Assembly (NCBI RefSeq): GCF_029626035.1 | Contig: NZ_JARUBE010000003.1 | Location: forward strand, 3,410,001 to 3,474,000 | Direction of reading: 5' to 3' | From: Micromonospora sp. WMMD980 | GTDB taxonomy: Bacteria > Actinomycetota > Actinomycetes > Mycobacteriales > Micromonosporaceae | DNA length: 64,000 nucleotides | Part shown: piece by piece, positions 17,630 through 26,328 of the stretch | How the letters are laid out: the number at the start of each line of letters is the position of its first letter | Numbering within the stretch: position 1 is the first letter of the stretch | Position numbers and translations under genes: made by a program | Notes under the pieces: generated by a model | Seen by the model: the letters and a program-made list of their open reading frames with translations, nothing else | Told to the model about the DNA's origin: nothing | Databases searched by the model: none

Positions 17630-18199
17630 TCAGGCGGTGCGGCGGGTGGTGTCGCGCAGGGCCAGGGCGACGGTGGCGAAGAGGGCGGCGCCGCAGCCGA
17701 CGCCGGAGACCAGGCCGACCGCCGCCGCGTCGCCGCCCAGCGCGTGGACGAGGAAGCCGGCCAGGCCGAGCGCGGTCATCACCGCGCCGAGCCAGTGGTA
17801 GCGCGGCATCCGCCAGACGGCGGCGAGGCCGAAGAAGTGCACGCCGACCACCACCGCGACCCAGGCCACCGACACGGCGGGCCGGTCGAGCACATTGTTG
17901 ATGACGGCGAGGCCGCCGAAGAGCGCGACCGCCTCCAGCGCCACCACGATCCAGTAGCGGCGGTCCATGAACCCCGCCGCCTCCGACCCCTGCGCGGCGA
18001 ACGGGGCCTGGCGGGCCACCCGGAACAGGCTTACCAGGAGCAGCGCGGCCACCACCAGACCGGCGATCCGCACCACGAGCGGCCACGGCGACGGCAGGCC
18101 GCCACTGTTGACCATGACGAAGACGGTCCCGAACGAGATGGCCACAAGCGAGCCGATCACCAGCCCCGACGGTCGTCCCCTGGTCCCGGGCGTGCTCAT
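17630..18199 (-). CDS. Hypothetical membrane protein
   Basis: 189-aa protein with about six hydrophobic segments (GLVIGSLVAISFGTVFVMV near the start, then VVRIAGLVVAALLLVSLF, WIVVALEAVALFGGLAV, VAWVAVVVGVHFFGLAAVW, and two more). No known domain recognised. ATG at 18199 has GGGAGGGGAC ahead and is preferred over an upstream in-frame start at 18361. The stop abuts the ECF42 stop, so the two genes converge with no spacer. Confidence 0.75.
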   Translation of the reverse strand: MSTPGTRGRPSGLVIGSLVAISFGTVFVMVNSGGLPSPWPLVVRIAGLVVAALLLVSLFRVARQAPFAAQGSEAAGFMDRRYWIVVALEAVALFGGLAVINNVLDRPAVSVAWVAVVVGVHFFGLAAVWRMPRYHWLGAVMTALGLAGFLVHALGGDAAAVGLVSGVGCGAALFATVALALRDTTRRTA

Positions 18200-18409
18200 G
18201 GTGTCCCCTCCCCACGGTCGCGCCGGACCGGTCGGCCCGACGCGCGCCAGATCGTACGGCAGGGCGCCCTGCCCCCGGGCCACCGGCCGACGGGGTGCTC
18301 GGCCGGGGCGACCTTCGGGCCGCCTACGAACGTGATGACGAGAATGGATCGGGGACGTCACTCACCTACGCCATCAAGTTTGTAGGCACCGACCGGCGTA
18401 CCAAGGAGG

Positions 18410-18439
18410 GGTGGCCGGGTCCGGGCGGACCCGGCCACC
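18410..18439 (-). terminator. Terminator of the mannanase gene
   Basis: Perfect 13-bp arms GGTGGCCGGGTCC / GGACCCGGCCACC around a 4-nt loop, 5 nt past the stop. Confidence 0.85.
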
Positions 18440-18444
18440 GGCGG

Positions 18445-19833
18445 TCAGCTCGCGGTGCAGGTCACCGCGGGCGTCGCGTTCGTGCCGTTCCAGCTCGCGA
18501 TGAAGCCGAAGGTGGTGCTGGCGCCGGCGCCGAGCCGGCCGTTGTAGTCCACGTTGCGGGCGGTGTACGCCGACCCGCTGTTGCTGACCGTGGCGTTCCA
18601 GGACTGGCTGACGGTCTGACCGTTGGCGAACGTCCACTTCGCGGTCCAGCCGTTGATCGCGGCGGAACCGGCGGTCACCTTGATGTCGCCCTGGAAGCCA
18701 CCCTGCCACGAGTTGACGACCGTGTAGCTGGCGGTGCAGCCGCCGGCCGGCGGGGGCGTGGTGGTCGGCGGCGTGGTCGGGCTGGGGCTGGTCGTCGGGC
18801 TGGGGCTGGTCGTCGGGCTGGGGCTGGTCGTCGGGCTGGGCGAGCTGCCGGAATAGACCGACGCCTCGCGGGAGGTGGCGGTGATGCCGTTGGCCCCGGC
18901 GAAGATGCGCTGGCCCCAACTGGTGAGCTGGGCCGGGTTGAAGCCGGTGGTCATGTCGAGGTATTCGACGCCGCCGCCGTTGCCGCTCCACGACCAGCCC
19001 AGGTAGCCGATCCGGTTGGCCTGGGCGTAGGACATGATGGTGTCCTCGTCGGGGTTGCCGTCGGAGTGGTTGAAGCCGAACTCGCCGACCACGATCGGCA
19101 GCCCGGCGCTGCGGAACCGGCCCAGGTAGTCGGTGATCTCCCCGGCGGTGTCGAAGACGCCGTACATGTGGATGGAGAAGACGGTGTTGCGCTGCGGGTC
19201 GGCGTTGAACACGGTGCCGGCGTTGTCGCGCATGGTGAACGACCAGTCCTGGCCCCAGTTCGGGCCGTCCACCATGATCGTGTGGGTGAGGCCGCCGGCC
19301 CGCAGCCGCTTGATCGCGTTCGAGGTGTCCGTGGTCCAGGCGCCGTAGCCCTGGTTGCCGAACGGCTCGTTGCCGATGTTGACGATGACGTACTTCTCCT
19401 GGCCCTTGAGCACGTCGGCGATGCTCAGCCAGTAGTCGGTGGCCTTGGCCAGCGTGGTGGCGGCGCCGTCCTCGCCGTAGCCGGTGGTGTCGTGCGCCTC
19501 CAGCACGCAGATGAGGCGGTTGGCCTTGCACAGCGAGATCACGTTGGCCACGTCGGCGGCGCTGTTCTTCGTCCAGCGGTCGCCGGTGGCCAGCACCACC
19601 CGCACGGTGTTGGCGCCGAGCGCCTTGATGTTGGCGAACGAGCTGGTCTGCTGCGGATACCAGGTGTGCGCGTGGTTGACGCCGCGCATCACGAACTCGG
19701 TGCCGTTGGCGTCGTAGAGCCGGCCGTTCGAGACGGAGAAACCGGTGGCGGCCTGCGCCGGCTGCCCGAAGGCGAACACGGCGGTGAGTGCCGTCAGCAG
19801 GGCGGCGCCCGCGACGGAAAGCATCTTCTTCAT
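18445..19833 (-). CDS. Secreted GH5_8 beta-mannanase with CBM2
   Basis: 462-aa extracellular endo-1,4-beta-mannosidase. Signal peptide residues 1 to about 28 (cleavage near AQA-ATG). The catalytic domain closely follows actinomycete GH5 subfamily 8 mannanases: FVMRGVNHAHTWYP, acid/base Glu in NIGNEPFGN, SIHMYGVFDTA, nucleophile Glu in VVGEFGFNHSDGNPDED, and YLGWSWSGNGGGVEYLD. A repeated SPSPTT linker follows, then a C-terminal CBM2 (CTASYTVVNSWQGGFQGD to PAVTCTAS) with the terminal Cys pair. It degrades mannan and glucomannan in plant material. AACCGGTT operators lie upstream. Confidence 0.95.
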   Translation of the reverse strand: MKKMLSVAGAALLTALTAVFAFGQPAQAATGFSVSNGRLYDANGTEFVMRGVNHAHTWYPQQTSSFANIKALGANTVRVVLATGDRWTKNSAADVANVISLCKANRLICVLEAHDTTGYGEDGAATTLAKATDYWLSIADVLKGQEKYVIVNIGNEPFGNQGYGAWTTDTSNAIKRLRAGGLTHTIMVDGPNWGQDWSFTMRDNAGTVFNADPQRNTVFSIHMYGVFDTAGEITDYLGRFRSAGLPIVVGEFGFNHSDGNPDEDTIMSYAQANRIGYLGWSWSGNGGGVEYLDMTTGFNPAQLTSWGQRIFAGANGITATSREASVYSGSSPSPTTSPSPTTSPSPTTSPSPTTPPTTTPPPAGGCTASYTVVNSWQGGFQGDIKVTAGSAAINGWTAKWTFANGQTVSQSWNATVSNSGSAYTARNVDYNGRLGAGASTTFGFIASWNGTNATPAVTCTAS

Positions 19834-19901
19834 GACTGTCCTCAGAAGGTGGCGACATCCCGGACGCCGGCATCAGCCTAAGCCAATGAACCGCCGAAGG
19901 C

Positions 19902-19912
19902 AACCGGTTAAG
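19902..19912. promoter_or_regulatory. AACCGGTTAAG operator copy 1
   Basis: Palindromic AACCGGTT core followed by AAG, 69 nt upstream of the mannanase start. An identical 11-mer recurs at 19992. Probably bound by a LacI-type sugar regulator; inferred. Confidence 0.45.
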
Positions 19913-19991
19913 TCCTGCGGCGACCCGTGTCGTCACGGGCCGCCGCAGGGGCGGTCATCCCCACCACAGGATGGTGCGCCTCCCCGGCCTG

Positions 19992-20002
19992 AACCGGTTA
20001 AG
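19992..20002. promoter_or_regulatory. AACCGGTTAAG operator copy 2
   Basis: Second exact copy, 90 nt from the first and nearer the F420 oxidoreductase gene in the divergent region. Confidence 0.45.
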
Positions 20003-20093
20003 GCGGACTGTAGGCAGCATCAAACCACCCGTCAAGGTTGACCCGCGCCCGGCGGGGTATCCCGGGACGATCCCACCCGGAAGGAGCGGCGCC

Positions 20094-21056
20094 ATGGTGA
20101 ACGTCGGCTACACCCTGATGTGCGAGCAGGCCGGCCCGAAGGACCTGATCGACCACGCCGTGCGCGCCGAGGCGGCCGGCTTCGACCACCTGGTCATGTC
20201 CGACCACTACTACCCGTGGCTGGAGTCGCAGGGCCACTCCCCGTACGCCTGGTCGGTCCTCGGCGCGGTCGCGCACGCCACCACCCGGCCCGAGCTGCTC
20301 TCGTTCGTCACCTGCCCGATCCGCCGCTACCACCCGGCCGTGGTGGCGCAGAAGGCGAGCACCATCGGGGTGCTCTCGGACGGGCGGTTCACACTCGGCC
20401 TCGGCGCCGGGGAGAACCTGAACGAGCACGTGGTCGGCGGGTGGCCGCACGTGCAGCAGCGGCACGAGATGTTCGAGGAGGCGCTACAGATCATCCGGCC
20501 GCTGCTCAACGGCGAGACGCTGACGTTCTCCGGCAACCACTTCGACGTGCCCGACGCGTACGTCTGGGACCGGCCGGAGCGCCCGGTGCCGATGGCGGTG
20601 GCCGCGTCCGGCCGGCAGTCGGCCACCCTCGCCGCCGAGTACGCCGACGCCATGATCGCCACCGACCCGCTGTCGCACCTGGTCGACATGTACGAGGAGG
20701 CCGGCGGCGCGGGCCGCCCCCGCTACGGCCAGGTGGCCATCTGCTACGGCCCGGACGAGGACGAGTGCCGCAAGATCGTGCACGACCAGTTCCGCTGGTT
20801 CGGGATGGGCTGGAAGGTCAACGCCGACCTGCCGAACCCGGACGCGTTCGCCGCGGCCACCCAGTTCGTCCGGGAGGAGGACGTGGCCGAGGGCATCTCC
20901 TGCGGCCCGGACACCGACCGGCACGTCGAGGCGTTCAAGAAGTTCGTCGACGCCGGCTTCACCCACGTGGCGCTGGTGCAGGTCGGCGGCGACAGCCAGC
21001 CGATGTTCCTCGACTGGGCCCAGGAGGAACTGCTGCCCCGACTTCGCGAGCTGTGA
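20094..21056 (+). CDS. LLM-class F420-dependent oxidoreductase
   Basis: 320-aa luciferase-like TIM-barrel enzyme, of the subfamily related to F420-dependent glucose-6-phosphate dehydrogenase. Landmarks: FDHLVMSDHYYPWLESQGHSPYAW near residue 27, VTCPIRRYHPAVVAQKASTIGVLSDGRFTLGLGAGENLNEHVVG, VAASGRQSATLAAEYADAMIATDP, and a C-terminal HVALVQVGGD. It should transfer hydride between F420 and a sugar or aldehyde; the substrate is unknown. ATG at 20094 follows AAGGAG. It is transcribed away from the mannanase and followed by a tiny membrane protein gene. Confidence 0.9.
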   Translation: MVNVGYTLMCEQAGPKDLIDHAVRAEAAGFDHLVMSDHYYPWLESQGHSPYAWSVLGAVAHATTRPELLSFVTCPIRRYHPAVVAQKASTIGVLSDGRFTLGLGAGENLNEHVVGGWPHVQQRHEMFEEALQIIRPLLNGETLTFSGNHFDVPDAYVWDRPERPVPMAVAASGRQSATLAAEYADAMIATDPLSHLVDMYEEAGGAGRPRYGQVAICYGPDEDECRKIVHDQFRWFGMGWKVNADLPNPDAFAAATQFVREEDVAEGISCGPDTDRHVEAFKKFVDAGFTHVALVQVGGDSQPMFLDWAQEELLPRLREL

Positions 21057-21072
21057 CGGGAGGGCCCGCGAC

Positions 21073-21192
21073 ATGCGTATCGGGAACACCGAGATCCGGC
21101 CCGCCGGCGGCGGGGTCGGCTGCCTCCTGATGATCCTCTTCTCGATCGTGGCGTCGGTGGTGCTGACCGTGCTGCTCAACCTGATCCTCTAG
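21073..21192 (+). CDS. 39-aa single-pass membrane protein
   Basis: Tiny protein: a short polar N-terminus (MRIGNTEIRPAGGG) followed by one long hydrophobic helix to the stop at 21190. It starts 17 nt after the F420 oxidoreductase stop and has GGGAGGG in front, so it is probably in the same transcript. The conserved-looking polar head suggests a real small protein rather than a chance frame. Function unknown. Confidence 0.65.
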   Translation: MRIGNTEIRPAGGGVGCLLMILFSIVASVVLTVLLNLIL

Positions 21193-21233
21193 AACCGGCC
21201 GCCCCGCCGCCCGCACGGCAACAGCATGGGGCC

Positions 21234-21869
21234 ATGAACCTGCTGACCGTGCTGCCGCTGGCGATCGTGATGGTCGCCGGTCCGCAGCTGATCAGCGCGG
21301 TCTTCCTGGCCGCCAGCCGCGACCCGCGGCGCGGCTCGGTGGCCTACCTGGCCGGCGCCGCGCTGGGCACGCTGGTCCCGCTGACCGTCTGGTACGGCGT
21401 GTTCCGGCTGGTCCGGCACGGCGCCGGCAACGGCACGAAGGACAGTGGCAGCCGGCACCTGATCGACTGGATCGTGCTGGCGCTGCTGCTGGTGCTCATG
21501 GTGATCACGTTCCTCAGGCGCGGACGGAACCAGCCCCCCGGTTGGATGCGCAAGCTGGAGGACCCGAAGCCGGCGTTCGCCTTCGGCCTCGGCCTGCTGC
21601 TCTTCCTGGCCATGCCCAGCGACGAGGTCACCATGGCGTCGGTGGCCGGCAGCCTGGCCGGGCACGACAAGCCGTGGTGGCACCTGCTGCCGTTCCTGGT
21701 GCTGACCGTGCTGCTGCTGGCGTTGCCGCTGCTGGCGCTGGTGGTGCTCGGGGGGCGGGCCGAGCGGCTGCTGCCGAGGATCCGCGACTGGTCCAACGCG
21801 CACTCCTGGATCGTCAGCGAGGCGGTCATCCTGATCTTCGTGGCGACCGTGGTGTCCGACCTGGCCTAG
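21234..21869 (+). CDS. GAP-family (Sap/LysE-like) membrane protein
   Basis: 211-aa integral membrane protein with about six transmembrane segments. It opens with LLTVLPLAIVMVAGPQLISAVFLAAS and has a polar central loop (RRGRNQPPGWMRKLEDPKPAFAFGLGLLL). This pattern is the GPI/GAP family, related to mycobacterial Sap, which promotes export of cell-envelope lipids, and distantly to LysE exporters. Transported substrate unknown. The 3' end overlaps the convergent EEP-hydrolase gene by 4 nt. Confidence 0.75.
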   Translation: MNLLTVLPLAIVMVAGPQLISAVFLAASRDPRRGSVAYLAGAALGTLVPLTVWYGVFRLVRHGAGNGTKDSGSRHLIDWIVLALLLVLMVITFLRRGRNQPPGWMRKLEDPKPAFAFGLGLLLFLAMPSDEVTMASVAGSLAGHDKPWWHLLPFLVLTVLLLALPLLALVVLGGRAERLLPRIRDWSNAHSWIVSEAVILIFVATVVSDLA

Positions 21870-22663
21870 CCGGGCGCGACGTCCAGCTCGGCCAGGACCG
21901 GGTAGTGGTCGGAGGCGGTGTCGGCGTCGCCGTCGCGGACCACCCGGACCGCGCGCACCCGGTCGGCCAGCGCCGGCGTGGCGAGCAGGTAGTCCAGCCG
22001 CATCCCGGCGAACTCCGCGCCGCCGTGACCGGTCGGCACGGTCAGCCCGCCCGGCCCGTCGCCGCCGGCCCGCGCCCAGAGATCGACCAGACCGCCGTCG
22101 AGCAGCCGGGCCACCGCGCGGGTGTCGACGGTACGTCCGTCGCGGCGCAGGTGCCGACGCCGGTAGCCGGCGGCGAGCCCGGCCAGCCGCTCGGCGTGGT
22201 CGACGGCCGGCTCCAGGGTGTTCAGGTCCCCGGCGAGCACGGCCAGCTCGCCCCCGGTGCGCCGGACCGCCGCCGCCAGCCAGCCGGCCTCGATCCGCCG
22301 CCGCCCGCCCGAGTACGGGTTCAGGTGGGCGCTGAACACGGTCAGCGCCCCGGCCGGCGTGGCGACCCCAACCCGGGCTGCCGCGTGGTGGAACGGCCGG
22401 CGGACCGGCCCGGCGCGCAGCACCCGCAGCGGCGGGCGGACCAGTACCGCCACCGACTGGCCGAACCAGGACCGGGCCAGGCAGGGCACCATCCCCGCCC
22501 GCTGCGCCAGGCCGCCCAGCGTGCGGTCCAGCCCGCGCAGCTCCTGGAGCGCCAGCACGTCCGGGCGCTGCGCGGTGACGACCGAGACGATCCGGTCCCG
22601 GCGGTCGGTGCCGTTCCGGTCCCGACCGCCGGTGCGGATGTTCCAGGTCATCAGCCGCAGCAT
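21866..22663 (-). CDS. Endonuclease/exonuclease/phosphatase-family hydrolase
   Basis: 265-aa enzyme of the EEP superfamily with all diagnostic motifs: MTWNIRTGG (Asn), LALQELRG (metal-binding Glu), SAHLNPY (His), AGDLNTLEP (Asp/Asn), LDYLLATP and ASDHYPV (catalytic Asp-His). No signal peptide. It could be a nuclease or a phospholipid/inositol phosphatase. It starts 4 nt after the PAP2 gene and is thus in the same lipid/membrane operon, which slightly favours a phosphodiesterase role. Confidence 0.85.
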   Translation of the reverse strand: MLRLMTWNIRTGGRDRNGTDRRDRIVSVVTAQRPDVLALQELRGLDRTLGGLAQRAGMVPCLARSWFGQSVAVLVRPPLRVLRAGPVRRPFHHAAARVGVATPAGALTVFSAHLNPYSGGRRRIEAGWLAAAVRRTGGELAVLAGDLNTLEPAVDHAERLAGLAAGYRRRHLRRDGRTVDTRAVARLLDGGLVDLWARAGGDGPGGLTVPTGHGGAEFAGMRLDYLLATPALADRVRAVRVVRDGDADTASDHYPVLAELDVAPG

Positions 22664-22667
22664 CGGG

Positions 22668-24158
22668 TCATTCCGGCCGGCCGGCCTTGGCCAGCTCGTC
22701 GTCCAGCTCGTCGACCTGCTCGGACTCGACCGCCGGCTGGTTGCCCTGGGCCACGTCGGCGTTCGGCCGGATCACCCACCAGAGCAGCGACAGCCAGAGC
22801 GTGCCGAGGATGATCGCGCCCATGAAGTCGGTCGGGTGGTGCATGCCCCGGTACATCCGGGAGGTGGCCACGCCCACCGGCATGATCACCGCCATCGCCA
22901 CGAACAGCCACCGCCACCACCGGTCGGTGCGCGGGAACACGATGAGCGCCATGGCGGCCCAGAGGCAGATGGTCGCCGCGATGTGCCCGGACGGGAACGA
23001 CGAGGTGGGCATCTGCCCGTCCAGGTTCTCCACCGGCGGCCGGGGCCGCTCCACCACGCGGGCGCTGGCCAGGAAGAGGCTCAGCTCGCCGAACATGGCC
23101 AGCACCACGAACAGCACCGGCCGCCACCGGCGCCACACGGCCAGCACGATCGGGCAGAACACCAGCGAGACCAGCAGGATGGCGTGGGTGTCGCCGAACT
23201 TGCTCCACCACCAGCTCAGGTCCGTCAGCCCGTCGGTGTGCCGGGCGGCGAACCACCGCGGCACCTCGGTGTCGAGCCAGTCGAAGACCGTGCCCTTGGC
23301 GTGGTAGCTGACGTACATGCCGAACGCGTAGAGCGCGCCGAACACGATCACCCAGCCGACGAGCAGCTCGGCCACCGACGAGCGGGGGTGCTCCAGCACC
23401 TTCTCCTCGTCCGGGGCCGGGGTGATCTCCTCGCCCGCCTCGGGCTCCAGGCCCTCGGTCAGCGGCGGGACCGGCCGGCCGCGCTCGCGTCGCCACAGCC
23501 GGAAGGCGTACGCGGTGACGCCCAGCCAGGCCGCGCCGAGCAGCCAGCCGCCGAGCACGTCGGAGACGAAGTGCACGCCCAGCGCGATCCGGGTCAGCCC
23601 GACCAGGAAGATCAGCACGGCGGCGATGGCGATGGCCGGCTTGCGCCAGCGCGGCGCCATGGCGGGCAGGAACACCAGCAGCAGCGCGCCGTACGCGACG
23701 AACGAGCCGAGCGCGTGGCCGCTGGGGAAGCTGTTGCCGGGCGCACTGGCCACCGGCACGTCCACCACCGGGCGCAGCCGTCCCACCAGCGCCTTGAGCG
23801 ACGGGTCGAGGATCAGCCCGCCGACTCCGGTGACGATCAGGTAGACCGCCAGCCGGGACTGACGGCGGATCAGCAGGCCCACCACCGCGATGGTGATCAG
23901 CCAGATCAGCACCGGCCGCCCGCCCAGGTCGGTGATCGCCTGGAGCACGGTGACCAGCGGGTGGTGCGGGGCCACGAGGTTGTTGAACCACTCGGCCGCC
24001 TCGTGGTCGGCGTTCTGCAGCGGGCTCCAGCGGAACCGGACGAGCATCAGCAGCACGCCGAACGCGACGCCCGCGCCGGCCACCGCGAGCAGGCCGACCA
24101 GGCTCCGCTCGGCGAAGTGGCCGAGCGGTCGGCGCCCGGATTCCTTGACCGCGGTCAC
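22668..24158 (-). CDS. Tandem PAP2 phosphatase membrane protein
   Basis: 496-aa polytopic membrane protein with two successive type-2 phosphatidic acid phosphatase domains. First: KALVGRLRP, SFPSGHALGSF, LTRIALGVHFVSDVLGG, all catalytic residues present. Second: ARVVERPRP, SFPSGHIAATI, VATSRMYRGMHHPTDFMGA; it keeps SGH and the final His/Asp but lacks the canonical Lys of KxxxxxxRP. A charged loop (EAGEEITPAPDEEKVLEH) joins them. GTG at 24158 has GGGAGGTG upstream and is preferred over an in-frame start at 24218. Likely dephosphorylates lipid phosphates or undecaprenyl pyrophosphate on the outer face. Confidence 0.88.
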   Translation of the reverse strand: MTAVKESGRRPLGHFAERSLVGLLAVAGAGVAFGVLLMLVRFRWSPLQNADHEAAEWFNNLVAPHHPLVTVLQAITDLGGRPVLIWLITIAVVGLLIRRQSRLAVYLIVTGVGGLILDPSLKALVGRLRPVVDVPVASAPGNSFPSGHALGSFVAYGALLLVFLPAMAPRWRKPAIAIAAVLIFLVGLTRIALGVHFVSDVLGGWLLGAAWLGVTAYAFRLWRRERGRPVPPLTEGLEPEAGEEITPAPDEEKVLEHPRSSVAELLVGWVIVFGALYAFGMYVSYHAKGTVFDWLDTEVPRWFAARHTDGLTDLSWWWSKFGDTHAILLVSLVFCPIVLAVWRRWRPVLFVVLAMFGELSLFLASARVVERPRPPVENLDGQMPTSSFPSGHIAATICLWAAMALIVFPRTDRWWRWLFVAMAVIMPVGVATSRMYRGMHHPTDFMGAIILGTLWLSLLWWVIRPNADVAQGNQPAVESEQVDELDDELAKAGRPE

Positions 24159-24197
24159 ACCGCACCTCCCTTGTTCTTCTGCGAGGCGCGCTGTACC

Positions 24198-24226
24198 CGA
24201 TCGGCGTGTCTCGTACACGCCGATCG
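24198..24226 (-). terminator. Terminator after the YihY gene
   Basis: Perfect 12-bp arms CGATCGGCGTGT / ACACGCCGATCG with a 5-nt loop, 8 nt past the YihY stop and before the PAP2 gene. Confidence 0.8.
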
Positions 24227-24234
24227 GCGCGGCG

Positions 24235-25236
24235 TCAGAGGGCGGTCATCTCGCCGGTGTCGAGCAGCTCCTCGCGCTGCGCGTCGGGCTCCCACAGGTC
24301 CGGCTGGGCCGGCTCCTCCACGCCGATCCGCATCGCCTCCAGCTGGGCGGCGAACGCCAGCCCACCGAAGAGCGCCATCCCGGTGAGGTTGGCCCAGAGC
24401 AGCAGCGCCATCATGCCGGTCAGCGCGCCGTAGGTCTGGCCGAACCCGCCGCCGTATTTCACGTACGCGGCGAGCAGCAGGCTGGCCACCCACCAGATGG
24501 CGATGGCGATGCCGGCGCCGAAGAAGAGCCAGGACAGGCCGGGCTGCTTGCGCCGGGGCGCGTGCCGGAACAGCGCCGCGACGGCGAGCACGGTCAGGCC
24601 CAGGCTGAGCGGCCAGCGGACCACGTCCCACACCACGGTGGCGGCCTCGCCCCACTCGTAGTGCCGGCGTACCGAGTCACCGACCGCGCCGCCGCCGACC
24701 AGGATCAGGAACCCGATCAGCGCGGGCACGCCGGCGACCACGGCGAGCACCGCGGCCCGCACGTACTTGGGGAAGGCCGGGCGGTCCCGCTCGACGCCGT
24801 AGATCCGGTTGGCGCCCCGCTCGATCTGGGCCATCGTGGTGGTCAACGCGACCAGCCCGGTGATCAGACCGAGGGTCAGCGCCAGCTCGCCGACATCCTC
24901 GGTGCGGTCGGAGTCGGTCAGCAGCTCCTGCACCATGGACTCGCTCTGGCCCGGCGTGATCGCCAGCACCGTGTCGGCCACGACCTTGCCGCCCTCGTCC
25001 GCGCCGAGGTCGGTGATCAGGCCGGTGAGCGCGATCAGGAACGGCACCACGGCGAGGCAGAGCTGGAACGCCAACGCCCGGGAGTGGCTGAAGCCGTCGC
25101 CGTAGCGGAACCGGATGAAGGCGTCCCGCAGCAGGCACCAGCCGCCGTGCCGGCGCAGGGTGTGCCAGGCGTCGTCGGCCGACAGCTCGTTCTGGGTCAT
25201 CAGCCGGGTCTCGGGGACGAGCTTGGTGCTACTCAC
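24235..25236 (-). CDS. YihY/BrkB-family membrane protein
   Basis: 333-aa polytopic protein, formerly labelled ribonuclease BN. Family landmarks are the early amphipathic AFIRFRYGDGFSHSRALAFQLCLAVVPFLIAL and late YGGGFGQTYGALTGMMALLLWANLTGMALFGGLAFAAQLE. About six transmembrane segments; long polar tail (EEPAQPDLWEPDAQREELLDT). Proposed roles of the family include solute or lipid transport. GTG at 25236 overlaps the end of the diacylglycerol-kinase-like gene by 8 nt. Confidence 0.88.
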   Translation of the reverse strand: MSSTKLVPETRLMTQNELSADDAWHTLRRHGGWCLLRDAFIRFRYGDGFSHSRALAFQLCLAVVPFLIALTGLITDLGADEGGKVVADTVLAITPGQSESMVQELLTDSDRTEDVGELALTLGLITGLVALTTTMAQIERGANRIYGVERDRPAFPKYVRAAVLAVVAGVPALIGFLILVGGGAVGDSVRRHYEWGEAATVVWDVVRWPLSLGLTVLAVAALFRHAPRRKQPGLSWLFFGAGIAIAIWWVASLLLAAYVKYGGGFGQTYGALTGMMALLLWANLTGMALFGGLAFAAQLEAMRIGVEEPAQPDLWEPDAQREELLDTGEMTAL

Positions 25237-26236
25237 GGCGGGCGTCCTCGACCAGACGCTCGCCGCGCTCCGCGGCGGCCTTGGCGTCCTCGGCCAGGTC
25301 GGGGTGGTCCTCCGGCCGCGGGACGCAGAGCCAGAGCGACTCGGGCCGGATGGTGGCGGTCAGCGAGCGCCCGGGCTCGATCAGGTCGCCGTCGAGCTGG
25401 CGGGGCTGGGGGCGGTTGCTGGCGATCTCGACGGTACGGGCCCGGAACACCTCCATCCGCGGCACGCTGCCGGTGCGGCGGACCAGCGCCCAGCCCATGG
25501 CGAGCCAGTGACCGACAGTGCGCGGGGTCAGCACCGCGACGTCGAGCCAGCCGTCGTCGGGCTCGGCCTCGGTGAGCAGGCGCACCCCGCCCTGGAGGCG
25601 GCCGACGTTGGCGACCAGCACCGAGCGGGCGCGGCGGCGCAGCGGCGGCCGGCCGTCGATGCGCACCGAGACGCGCATCGGCCGGTCCCGCAGGTGGCGG
25701 GCCGCGCCGACCAGGTAGGCCGGCCAGCCGATCCGCTTCTTGGTGGTCTCGGAGGTGGAGTCGAGCATCTGGGCGTCGAAGCCCATCCCGGCCATCACCG
25801 CGAAGCACTGGTCGTCGACCACGCCCACGTCGAGCCGGCGCATCCCGCGCTCGACGGCGACCTCCAGCCCGGCGCCGAGATCGTTGGAGAGACCGAGGTT
25901 GGCGGCGAGCAGGTTGCCGGTGCCCTGCGGCAGCACGGCGAGTGCCACCTCGGTGCCGGCGAGCGCGGTGACGCAGGCCATCACGGTGCCGTCGCCGCCG
26001 CAGGCGAAGACCACCTCGGCCCCGGCCTTGACGGCCTCCTCCGCCTGGCCGCGACCCGGGTCCTCGACCGTGGTCTCGTACCAGGTCGGCGCCGGCCAGC
26101 CGGCCGCGTCGAGCGCGCCGTCCACGATCCGCCGGAACTCGTCCAGGTCGGCCACCTTCACCGGGTTGACCACCACGGCGGAGCGCGGGGTCCGGTTCTC
26201 CGCGGTCACCGGAAGCTTCTCTTCTGCACCGTCCAC
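25229..26236 (-). CDS. Diacylglycerol/sphingosine kinase-family lipid kinase
   Basis: 335-aa cytoplasmic kinase that phosphorylates a lipid using ATP. The nucleotide site is FACGGDGTVMACV, followed by LAVLPQGTGNLLAANLG, both diagnostic of the DAGK catalytic domain. The C-terminal beta-sandwich includes RPQPRQLDGDLIEPG, the usual dGE-like acidic motif. It leads an operon with YihY, then the PAP2 phosphatase and EEP hydrolase beyond a terminator, suggesting a lipid phosphorylation/dephosphorylation group. Start is GTG at 26236. Confidence 0.9.
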   Translation of the reverse strand: MDGAEEKLPVTAENRTPRSAVVVNPVKVADLDEFRRIVDGALDAAGWPAPTWYETTVEDPGRGQAEEAVKAGAEVVFACGGDGTVMACVTALAGTEVALAVLPQGTGNLLAANLGLSNDLGAGLEVAVERGMRRLDVGVVDDQCFAVMAGMGFDAQMLDSTSETTKKRIGWPAYLVGAARHLRDRPMRVSVRIDGRPPLRRRARSVLVANVGRLQGGVRLLTEAEPDDGWLDVAVLTPRTVGHWLAMGWALVRRTGSVPRMEVFRARTVEIASNRPQPRQLDGDLIEPGRSLTATIRPESLWLCVPRPEDHPDLAEDAKAAAERGERLVEDARRE

Positions 26237-26328
26237 GGCGTCAGTGTGCAGGACGCGGCGCGCGGCGGCGACCCGGCGGGCGGGGTCGTTGCGAGGACCG
26301 CAAAGAGGTTTGGAATCCGGCCCCGGCG

